From positions 2,847,166 through 2,911,165 of the forward strand of contig NZ_CACSIK010000001.1 of assembly GCF_902705875.1 (NCBI RefSeq): DNA of 64,000 nt, given 5' to 3'. A program made the position numbers and the translations under genes. Every line of letters starts with the position of its first letter. Position 1 is the first letter of the stretch. The notes under the pieces were generated by a model. It did no database searches, was not told the DNA's origin, and saw only the letters and a list, made by a program, of their open reading frames with translations. This DNA is from Zhongshania aliphaticivorans. Its GTDB lineage: Bacteria; Pseudomonadota; Gammaproteobacteria; Pseudomonadales; Spongiibacteraceae. This document shows, piece after piece, positions 19,627 through 26,841 of this stretch.

Positions 19627-19654
19627 ATCATAAAGGCTTAAATAAAGCTGTCAA
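19627..19654 (-). promoter_or_regulatory. Sigma-70 promoter of the biotin operon
   Basis: On the minus strand TTGACA (19654-19649), a 16-base spacer and TATGAT (19632-19627). This is a near-consensus promoter predicting a start about 19620, some 18-33 bases before the candidate bioB start codons. The -35 hexamer is part of the left BirA half-site. Confidence 0.7.
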
Positions 19655-19680
19655 CCTGCAAGGACGCATATGGTTAACAG
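19648..19680. promoter_or_regulatory. Predicted BirA (biotin repressor) operator
   Basis: Half-sites CTGTCAACC (19648-19656) and GGTTAACAG (19672-19680) are separated by exactly 15 bases. The E. coli bio operator is TTGTAAACC, 15 bases, GGTTTACAA; 14 of 18 half-site positions agree. It covers the bioB -35 and, on the other side, the comF start codon (ATG 19670) and its ribosome site. Repression of bioB when biotinyl-AMP is plentiful is the expected effect. It requires a BirA with an N-terminal helix-turn-helix, which lies outside the window. Confidence 0.75.
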
Positions 19681-20389
19681 ATATCAGCATAGTAAATTAG
19701 AAAAACTCAGTTATCAGCTCGCACCAGGCCGCTGCATTCTGTGTGAGCGCGCCAGCCAACGGCATCTAGACCTCTGCCAAAACTGTGAAATAGAGTTGCC
19801 TTGGCTAGGCAGCCACTGCATAAGCTGCGCATTGCCCTTGCCGGAATATACGCTGCCCACTTTATGTGGGAATTGTCTGCAGAGACCGCCAAACTTTCAC
19901 AAATGTATCTGCGCCCTACGCTACGATTTCCCTGTGGACCGCTTAATTGCTGGATTCAAGCACCGGAGGAAGCTGACCTTTGGTGCCGTACTCTGCAATT
20001 TGTGGCTAGACCAATGTCTCTCACAAATAGACACCAAGCCCGATGCCCTAGTACCTGTTCCCATTCACTGGCGACGCCGGATGACAAGGGGCTTCAATCA
20101 ATCCTTATTCATTGCCAATGAACTGGGAACAAACCTAAGTATCCCCATTTACCACGCCATACGACACCCCAATGCAACACGTTCACAACAAGGTTTAAAT
20201 GCCGCCGAGCGCCGCAAGAATCTGCGCCACGCATTTACTTTTTCTAATGCTTACAACATAAAAGGTAAACACCTAGCAGTAATCGACGATGTTATTACAA
20301 CAACCGCGACAGCCAATACTGTGGCCGCTATACTGGCGCGCAACGGCGCAGCACGGGTCGATATTTGGTCCCTTGCACGCACCCCTTAA
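19670..20389 (+). CDS. comF: ComF/GntX-family phosphoribosyltransferase-like protein
   Basis: 239 residues. The N-terminal zinc-ribbon-like region has four CxxC-type pairs (C22/C25, C36/C39, C50/C53, C66/C69). The C-terminal PRTase fold has the PRPP loop VIDDVITTTATANT near residues 205-218. ComF proteins are needed for DNA uptake in competent species, where they support ssDNA handling; in many gammaproteobacteria ComF sits next to bioB as here and its role is less clear. AAGGA six bases upstream supports ATG 19670. The start lies inside the BirA operator, so its expression could also respond to biotin. Confidence 0.85.
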   Translation: MVNRYQHSKLEKLSYQLAPGRCILCERASQRHLDLCQNCEIELPWLGSHCISCALPLPEYTLPTLCGNCLQRPPNFHKCICALRYDFPVDRLIAGFKHRRKLTFGAVLCNLWLDQCLSQIDTKPDALVPVPIHWRRRMTRGFNQSLFIANELGTNLSIPIYHAIRHPNATRSQQGLNAAERRKNLRHAFTFSNAYNIKGKHLAVIDDVITTTATANTVAAILARNGAARVDIWSLARTP

Positions 20390-20413
20390 ATTGATATTCT
20401 TGGAGGATTCCCT

Positions 20414-20461
20414 ATGTTGAACAATCCAATCCCCCAATGTACTTTGCGAGAATTAACGTGA
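20414..20461 (+). CDS. Candidate 15-codon leader peptide ahead of modB
   Basis: ATG at 20414 is preceded by a strong GGAGGA seven bases upstream and opens MLNNPIPQCTLRELT. Its TGA stop overlaps a GTG codon (GTGA) that is in frame with ModB. No other ribosome site serves modB, so the short frame may couple translation to the permease gene. No homologue is recognised and it could be fortuitous. Confidence 0.4.
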   Translation: MLNNPIPQCTLRELT

Positions 20462-21159
20462 GCCACAATGACTGGCTAGCAATTTTACTAACCCTAAAAC
20501 TAGCGGGTGTCACCACTGTTATTTTATTAGCAATCGGCACACCCTTAGCTTGGTGGCTCGCCCACACGCAAATCAAAATCAAACCCTTACTTGAAGCCAT
20601 TATTGCCCTGCCACTGGTACTCCCTCCCACCGTCTTAGGGTTTTATTTACTCATCGCTTTTGCTCCTGGCTCGGTACTCGCCGATGCCTGGTTAGGTATT
20701 AGCAACAGCACACTCGCATTTAGTTTTAGCGCACTGGTTATTGCCTCAGTGCTTTACTCCCTGCCCTTTGTTGTTCAACCGCTACAAAGCGGATTTCAAC
20801 AATTACCAAAGCCCCTGTTAGACACCGCAGCAAGTCTGGGCGCTGGACCTATTGACCGTTTTTTTAGTGTGATTTTACCTCTGTGCCGCAGTAATTTTTT
20901 GGTCGCGACAACGCTTGGGTTTGCTCATACTATTGGTGAATTTGGTGTTGTTTTAATGATTGGCGGCAATATCCCTGGTCAAACACAGGTACTGTCTATC
21001 GCCTTATATGAGCGCGTGGAATCATTGCAATATGCTAGCGCGCACTGGCTGGCGGGCGGTCTGATTGTATTTTCACTTGCGGTACTGAGTCTTGTTTATC
21101 TTTTTAACCATTCACGCGGGCTGACATCACTAGTCCAACGGAATGAGACCCCAGCATGA
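20458..21159 (+). CDS. modB: Molybdate ABC transporter permease
   Basis: 233 residues from the GTG at 20458; an ATG at 20437 would add seven but lacks a ribosome site. About five transmembrane segments are visible, with the permease EAA-type loop (LPKPLLDTAASLGAGPIDRFFSVILPL) that contacts the ATPase. Strong ModB features include LPLVLPPTVLGFYLL and FAHTIGEFGVVLMIGGNIPG. It overlaps modC by 4 bp. No modA (periplasmic molybdate-binding protein) is adjacent, so the binding protein must be encoded elsewhere. Confidence 0.92.
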   Translation: MSHNDWLAILLTLKLAGVTTVILLAIGTPLAWWLAHTQIKIKPLLEAIIALPLVLPPTVLGFYLLIAFAPGSVLADAWLGISNSTLAFSFSALVIASVLYSLPFVVQPLQSGFQQLPKPLLDTAASLGAGPIDRFFSVILPLCRSNFLVATTLGFAHTIGEFGVVLMIGGNIPGQTQVLSIALYERVESLQYASAHWLAGGLIVFSLAVLSLVYLFNHSRGLTSLVQRNETPA

Positions 21160-22256
21160 GTTTACTGCTCTCACTACAGGTACAGCGATCAGCCTTATTC
21201 CAACTCGATATTAATACCGCACTACCCACTAGCGGTATAACCGCAATTTGTGGGCCCAGTGGCAGCGGAAAAACAACACTGCTGCGCTGTATTGCTGGCT
21301 TAGAGACGCCCCCAAAAGGAATGGTGCAATTCGCGGGACAAGATTGGCAAACTGAACGACAATCACTCAAGCCAGAGCAACGCGGTATCGGTCTGGTATT
21401 TCAAGACAGTCAGTTATTCCCTCACCTCACCGTGATTGGCAATCTTAATTATGCTCGTAAGCGACAGTTTAGCGGTACTGGCCCATCCCTAGAGCAAGTG
21501 TGCCACTGGCTACAAATTACCCCATTGCTAACTCGCAGCACAGACAAACTATCTGGAGGCGAGCGCAAGCGTGTGGCTATTGCTCGCGCATTACTTCGTC
21601 ACCCCCAATTACTGTTAATGGATGAACCACTAACAGGTCTGCATGATAGCGCCAGAGACGAGATGATCTTGATCCTGCAGGACTTGCCGACGTATTTAGA
21701 CATTCCAGTAATCTATGTAAGCCACAGCTTTCATGAAGTCAGTCGACTCGCCAATCACCTGATATTACTTGATAAAGGTACGATCATAGGAGAGGGAGAT
21801 CTAATTGGCCTGAGCACCCGCTTAGATCTTCCTCTGAGTCGCCAGCAAGGCGCTGGTGCCGTCCTTTTAGCTCAGCTACACGATCACGACCCAGAATATG
21901 AGCTCAGCACGGCCGCAGTTGATACTCATCATCTACTCTCAATTAAACAAATTAACGCAATGCAGGGGCAATCATTGCGATTATTTATCGCGGCGCGTGA
22001 TGTCAGTATCAATTTAGATGCGCCAAAAAACAGCAGTATAATGAACATTTTACCGTGTATCATCGACACCATCGAATGCTCCCCAGATACACCATCACAC
22101 ACCCAAGTCACTATCCGCCTGAAACTAGAAACGCAGTATTTATTAGCGCACATCACCCGTAAATCCTGTGATCGCCTAGACCTTAAAGCTGGGCAACGCG
22201 TCTTTGCGCAAATAAAAACGATCGCTTTGATCAACGAATACGGGGTAGCACCATGA
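21156..22256 (+). CDS. modC: Molybdate ABC transporter ATP-binding protein
   Basis: 366 residues. ATPase half: Walker A GPSGSGKT (33-40), Q-loop VFQDSQLFPHLT, signature LSGGE (132-136), Walker B LLLMDEP with D156, and switch His in VSHS. The C-terminal ~100 residues form a Mop/TOBE oxyanion-binding domain, as in ModC rather than generic ATPases. It energises ModB at the inner membrane. ATGA overlaps link it to modB and srkA, so all three are likely one transcript. Confidence 0.93.
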   Translation: MSLLLSLQVQRSALFQLDINTALPTSGITAICGPSGSGKTTLLRCIAGLETPPKGMVQFAGQDWQTERQSLKPEQRGIGLVFQDSQLFPHLTVIGNLNYARKRQFSGTGPSLEQVCHWLQITPLLTRSTDKLSGGERKRVAIARALLRHPQLLLMDEPLTGLHDSARDEMILILQDLPTYLDIPVIYVSHSFHEVSRLANHLILLDKGTIIGEGDLIGLSTRLDLPLSRQQGAGAVLLAQLHDHDPEYELSTAAVDTHHLLSIKQINAMQGQSLRLFIAARDVSINLDAPKNSSIMNILPCIIDTIECSPDTPSHTQVTIRLKLETQYLLAHITRKSCDRLDLKAGQRVFAQIKTIALINEYGVAP

Positions 22257-23242
22257 ATACATCGGAACAAACCGATTTTGCCAACCTCAATCCTGACCGC
22301 GTGATCGACGCCGTAGAAAGCCTCGGCTATCTCAGTGATCTGCGTGTATTTGCACTAAATAGCTACGAGAACCGTGTTTATCAGTTTGGCCTCGAAGATA
22401 AAGACCCCATCGTGGTTAAGTTCTACCGCCCCGAGCGTTGGAGCGATGATCAAATACTCGAAGAGCACCGCTTTACCCAGCAGCTAGCAGATACCGACAT
22501 TGCCGTTATCCCTGCCTGGAGGGACCCACAAGGGAATACTTTATTCCACTTTGAAGGTTATCGGTTTGCCATTTACCCCCGTCGTGGCGGACATGCACCC
22601 GCTCTAGACGACATGGACAACCTTTTTCAGCTCGGCCGACTTTTTGGTCGTTTACACCTCGTTGGCGCTAGTAGCGCTTACCAATATCGCCCTAAACTCG
22701 ACGTCATGAGCTTTGGCGATAACAGTCGCCGAGACATACTCATTGACGTTATACCTGACAGTTTACGCGAGTCCTATGCAACCATTAGTGAAGACCTGCT
22801 GCTCCACGTTAGACGTCGTTTTGATGAAATAAGCCCAACCTACATCCGCACCCATGGTGATGGTCATGTAGGTAATATACTTTCTCGAAATGACGAGACG
22901 TGGCTAGTCGACTTCGACGACAGCCGTATGGCACCTGCCGTTCAAGATTTATGGATGTTTTTGTCAGGAGAGCAAGACACCCAGCAACGCGCCATGATGG
23001 AGCTAATAGAAGGCTACCAAGAGTTTTATGATTTTAATCCCAGCGAACTAGGCTTAATTGAAGCCCTACGTAGTTTAAGAATCATGCATCACGCTGCATG
23101 GCTCGCCAACCGCTGGCAAGACCCCGCCTTCCCCAAAGCATTCCCCTGGTTCAATACCGAACGCTATTGGGGTGAACATATCTTACAACTGCGCGAACAG
23201 CTTGCCCTGATACAAGAACCCCCTCTGCGCATGCCTTACTAG
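22253..23242 (+). CDS. srkA: Stress response kinase A (YihE/SrkA)
   Basis: 329 residues, normal for the family. An aminoglycoside-phosphotransferase-like Ser/Thr kinase fold with catalytic D203 and N208 in HGDGHVGN and metal-binding D220 in VDFDD. In E. coli it counters MazF-linked death and responds to Cpx envelope stress. It overlaps modC by 4 bp; in E. coli it is linked to dsbA instead, so coupling to molybdate uptake is a local arrangement. Confidence 0.9.
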   Translation: MNTSEQTDFANLNPDRVIDAVESLGYLSDLRVFALNSYENRVYQFGLEDKDPIVVKFYRPERWSDDQILEEHRFTQQLADTDIAVIPAWRDPQGNTLFHFEGYRFAIYPRRGGHAPALDDMDNLFQLGRLFGRLHLVGASSAYQYRPKLDVMSFGDNSRRDILIDVIPDSLRESYATISEDLLLHVRRRFDEISPTYIRTHGDGHVGNILSRNDETWLVDFDDSRMAPAVQDLWMFLSGEQDTQQRAMMELIEGYQEFYDFNPSELGLIEALRSLRIMHHAAWLANRWQDPAFPKAFPWFNTERYWGEHILQLREQLALIQEPPLRMPY

Positions 23243-23542
23243 CACAAAACATACGGGCAAATGATAATAACAAAAGGACATGTTATATCTTTATCTCACA
23301 CAATCCGCCTGCAGTGTTTACACGTATAACATCAACTGATATTTTGCGACACTGTCATAACAATTCACATTAGCCGCTATTATTCATAAATTAAGCTAAT
23401 ATGGGTAATTTATGCACGTACATCTTCAATGGTGGGCAATGCACCCCTTGAACCCGACTCAAGAATAATGACAAAAATAGTCTCCCTTGGATCATGTTCA
23501 AATTGCAGATAAAACCGCTCCCCAATATGGGCAGGATTAAGA
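23243..23542. other. Non-coding gap upstream of the molybdenum hydroxylase operon
   Basis: 300 bp, AT-rich. It should contain the promoter of the iorA-like gene. I see no firm promoter, operator or terminator; a short frame at 23412 lacks a ribosome site. Confidence 0.5.
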
Positions 23543-24001
23543 ATGTTTACTATAAATGTAAATGGTATTGCACACACTGTTGATGCCAGCGAAGACAAGC
23601 CATTGCTATGGGTATTACGCGAGAATTTAAAACTTACCGGTACCAAATACGGCTGCGGCCAAGCTCTCTGTGGCGCTTGCACAGTGTATATCGACGGCCA
23701 GCCGACCCGCTCCTGTGTTATGCCCATCAATGCCGTGGGCGAACAACAAGTGCGCACTATTGAAGATATTAGTAATGAACATATCGGAAATTTAGTACAA
23801 AACGCGTGGCAAGAACTTAATGTTCCTCAATGTGGATACTGCCAATCAGGACAAATTATGGCAGCAACGGCTCTACTTAAAGATAATAACTCACCCAATG
23901 ATCAAGATATTGATGAAGCGATGTCAGGCAATATATGTCGTTGCGGCACCTATCCACGCATACGTAAAGCGATTCATAAGATCGCTGCTGAACAGCTATA
24001 G
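23543..24001 (+). CDS. 2Fe-2S subunit of a molybdenum hydroxylase (IorA-like)
   Basis: 152 residues, the standard small-subunit length. A plant-type ferredoxin cluster is bound by C38, C43, C46 and C58. A second helical-domain cluster is bound by C97, C100, C132 and C134 (CGYCQSG and CRCGTY). It passes electrons from the molybdenum site to the cytochrome partner. It has no signal peptide and probably travels to the periplasm folded with the Tat-signal large subunit. AGGA precedes ATG. It starts a three-gene operon with 11 and 14 bp gaps. Confidence 0.93.
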   Translation: MFTINVNGIAHTVDASEDKPLLWVLRENLKLTGTKYGCGQALCGACTVYIDGQPTRSCVMPINAVGEQQVRTIEDISNEHIGNLVQNAWQELNVPQCGYCQSGQIMAATALLKDNNSPNDQDIDEAMSGNICRCGTYPRIRKAIHKIAAEQL

Positions 24002-24012
24002 GGCTAGCCATA

Positions 24013-26232
24013 ATGACGAACTTCACAAGCATATCGCGTCGAGATTTTATTCGCGTTAGCGTCCTTGCCGGCGGTGGTTTATTAGTTGCTTGCGGGGGCG
24101 GCTCCGGTTCATCCAACGGCGGTACACCCGACAACCCAACAGACAATAATGGCTCGCCCACAACACCGGCAGAAACCTATGGTGTTGGCGAATTCATGCG
24201 GATCAGTACTGACAATAAAATCACTATCTTAGTTGGCGCAGCAGAAATTGGACAAGGTTCACTGACCGCAATCCCGATGATTGTTGCTGAAGAGCTTGAT
24301 GCCGATTGGAGTCAAGTAAGCGCCGAGCTTTCTCCTGTTGCTGCCAATTTCAACAACCCCTACTTTCAAAACTTACTGCAATTCACCGTTGCCAGTTCAA
24401 GTATTCGCGGCTATTTCGACGCACAGCGTACTGTGGGCGCCGCCGTTCGACAAATGCTGGTCAATGCAGCGGCAAAACGCTGGGCCGTGGCAGCGAGCTC
24501 CCTACGCACAGAGTCAGGCTATGTAATAGACGATACCAACGGTCGCACTGCCAGTTATGGCGAACTTTCTAGCGCTGCGGCAGAAGAATCCGTGCCCGTT
24601 AATCCCTCACTCAAAGACCCTGCAAGCTATACACTCATTGGCACCTCCACCCAACGTCTCGACGCAGCCAATAAAACCGACGGTAGCTTTCAGTACGGCA
24701 TTGATGTTGATATTCCTAATATGCTGACCGCGGTAATCGCTCGCCCACCGCGATTTAATGGACAAGCATTAAATGTTGACGATAATGCCGCGCTCGCCAT
24801 ACCCGGTGTGCACAGTGTACATACCATTCTTGGCGGCGTGGCTGTTATCGCCGACGACTTTTGGGCCGCCGACAAAGGGCGCAAAGCGCTGAATGTTGAA
24901 TGGAATGAACTACTAGCAGGGCGCACCGATTCCGACATCCAACGCAGTACCTATGACCTAAGACTAAATCTACCTGGGGTTCCCATTAGAAGTGACGGCT
25001 TAGTGCTACTAGCACAAACCTTAGCCAGCGAAACCATAAGCGCAGATTACTACTTCCCCTTTATGGCCCACGCAGCAATGGAACCGCTCAATGTGGTGGT
25101 AGATTATGATGGTAGTAGCGCGGAAATATGGACCGGTACCCAATCAGCTACATTAGACAAGGTATTCGCTGGGCTGACCCTCGGCTTACTACCAAATCAA
25201 ATCACCTTTCACACCATGCCCTCCGGAGGTGGTTTTGGCCGCCGAGGAAATCCCTTAGCCGATTATGTTCGCGATGCTTGCGCCGTTGCCAAAGAGTTGC
25301 GTCAGCCGGTCAAAGTCATGTGGACAAGAGAAGATGACATGAAAGGTGGTTTCTATCGGCCAGCAGCCTCAGTTCGTGTCTCAGCCTCCATAGACAGCGA
25401 CAACAACATTAGCGCGTGGACACACCGCGCCGTCACCCAAGATGTTACAGCCTTGCTCTATTCAGAAAATTTACTCGATAACCTTGCTGACTTCACCTTA
25501 CCACCACTTAAGGAACTCACTGACTTTGAAACAGGCATGCCGTACGACATTGATAATGTCTTGATGGACGCCCACCTCACCGTCAATCTTTCTATGCCAG
25601 CGCTATGGATGCGCTCGGTAAACAAGTTTTCAGATGTTTTCGCACAAGAAACCTTTGTTGACGAACTTGCCTTAAAAGTCGGCAAGAACCCTTATAATTT
25701 CCGCTATGACCTATTGTCTGAAAAACCTCGTCATCGAGCCGTGCTAGAAGCCGCTGCCAACGCAGCTAGCTGGGGGTTCAGCCCTTCTGGCACAAGCCAA
25801 GGCATTGCCGTTATGGGGCACTGGAATAGCTTTGTGGCGCAGGTAGTTGATATATCCGTTTCCGCCGATAGAGAAATTACCGTTCATAAAGTGGTGAGCG
25901 CTGTCGACTGTGGTACAGCCATCAATCCTGACTTAGTCAAGGCGCAAGTCGAATCCGCCGTTGTTTTTGCACTCTCTAGTATTTTCTTTGGTGAGATATT
26001 GCTTGAAGACGGCGTTGTGCAACAAAGTAATTTTGATGATTACCCAGTATTGCGCATGTACCAAACTCCCGTGATAGAAACCATCATCATCGACAGTCAA
26101 AACCCCGTCGGCGGTGTTGGCGAGCTTGGTGTGCCCTGTGTGGGGCCCGCACTAGCCAATGCAATATTTAATGCTATTGGCGAGCGCATTCGCGAGCTAC
26201 CTCTCACTCGCAGTAATTTTAAAATTGCCTAA
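24013..26232 (+). CDS. Tat-exported molybdopterin subunit of a xanthine-dehydrogenase-family enzyme (IorB-like)
   Basis: 739 residues. The Tat signal SRRDFI (8-13) is followed by a lipobox-like LLVAC with C27, so it may be an exported lipoprotein, with a Gly/Ser/Asn-rich linker after it. The body is the aldehyde oxidase/xanthine dehydrogenase molybdopterin-binding fold; the catalytic glutamate is predicted at E704 in GGVGELGVP, and GGGFGRRGN is a pterin-binding block. The IorAB type with a cytochrome partner suggests periplasmic oxidation of an aldehyde or N-heterocycle; the substrate is unknown. It lies just downstream of molybdate-transport genes. Confidence 0.9.
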   Translation: MTNFTSISRRDFIRVSVLAGGGLLVACGGGSGSSNGGTPDNPTDNNGSPTTPAETYGVGEFMRISTDNKITILVGAAEIGQGSLTAIPMIVAEELDADWSQVSAELSPVAANFNNPYFQNLLQFTVASSSIRGYFDAQRTVGAAVRQMLVNAAAKRWAVAASSLRTESGYVIDDTNGRTASYGELSSAAAEESVPVNPSLKDPASYTLIGTSTQRLDAANKTDGSFQYGIDVDIPNMLTAVIARPPRFNGQALNVDDNAALAIPGVHSVHTILGGVAVIADDFWAADKGRKALNVEWNELLAGRTDSDIQRSTYDLRLNLPGVPIRSDGLVLLAQTLASETISADYYFPFMAHAAMEPLNVVVDYDGSSAEIWTGTQSATLDKVFAGLTLGLLPNQITFHTMPSGGGFGRRGNPLADYVRDACAVAKELRQPVKVMWTREDDMKGGFYRPAASVRVSASIDSDNNISAWTHRAVTQDVTALLYSENLLDNLADFTLPPLKELTDFETGMPYDIDNVLMDAHLTVNLSMPALWMRSVNKFSDVFAQETFVDELALKVGKNPYNFRYDLLSEKPRHRAVLEAAANAASWGFSPSGTSQGIAVMGHWNSFVAQVVDISVSADREITVHKVVSAVDCGTAINPDLVKAQVESAVVFALSSIFFGEILLEDGVVQQSNFDDYPVLRMYQTPVIETIIIDSQNPVGGVGELGVPCVGPALANAIFNAIGERIRELPLTRSNFKIA

Positions 26233-26246
26233 TTAGAGAGCTGACT

Positions 26247-26798
26247 ATGACCTTCACAATCACACCTATTGCTCGTCTGACCCTTGCTCTCATTCTGTTC
26301 AGCTCTACGGTTTTAACCACTCATAAGGCAGTCGCTCAATCGCCCTTATTCCAACCCCTGTATGAAGTATTAACCCATCCCCGCTGCCTTAATTGCCATA
26401 CCGTCACCAATTTTCCACGCCAGGGTGACGGCCGTATCCGGCATGCACAATTGGTAGTCAGAGGAGAAGATAATCACGGCGCTCCCACCTTGCAGTGTTC
26501 CGCCTGCCACCAAGACCAGAATGTAATGGATGGCGCAGTACCCGGCGCACCGCACTGGGGGCTCGCCCCTCTTAGTATGGGCTGGGAAGGACTAAATGCG
26601 AGCGAGCTTTGTATCGCACTTAAGGATACTGAGAAAAATGGCAACCGCAGTTTAGACGATCTTTTTCTACACATGACGGAGGATGCACTGGTCTTGTGGG
26701 GCTGGACACCAGGAGGGAACCGCACCACACCACCGTTGAGCCAAGCGGATTTTGCTGAAGCATTAAAAGCGTGGATTGATGCGGGTGGATCATGCTAG
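26247..26798 (+). CDS. Exported dihaem-type cytochrome c partner of the molybdenum hydroxylase
   Basis: 183 residues. Signal peptide to about residue 30 (KAVAQ). Two haem c motifs: CLNCH at 47-51 and CSACH at 84-88. The spacing and WGLAPLSMGW/LCIALKD patterns fit the short cytochromes annotated as isoquinoline 1-oxidoreductase subunits. It should take electrons from the 2Fe-2S subunit in the periplasm and hand them to the respiratory chain. It is last in the operon. Confidence 0.85.
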   Translation: MTFTITPIARLTLALILFSSTVLTTHKAVAQSPLFQPLYEVLTHPRCLNCHTVTNFPRQGDGRIRHAQLVVRGEDNHGAPTLQCSACHQDQNVMDGAVPGAPHWGLAPLSMGWEGLNASELCIALKDTEKNGNRSLDDLFLHMTEDALVLWGWTPGGNRTTPPLSQADFAEALKAWIDAGGSC

Positions 26799-26841
26799 CC
26801 AAATAACCAGTGGCTAAACCACCATTGCTAACCAAAAAAAA

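Noticed and set aside
23412..23468. 18-codon frame beginning MHVHLQWW upstream of the molybdenum hydroxylase genes
   Set aside because: No ribosome site and no sign of attenuation structure around it.
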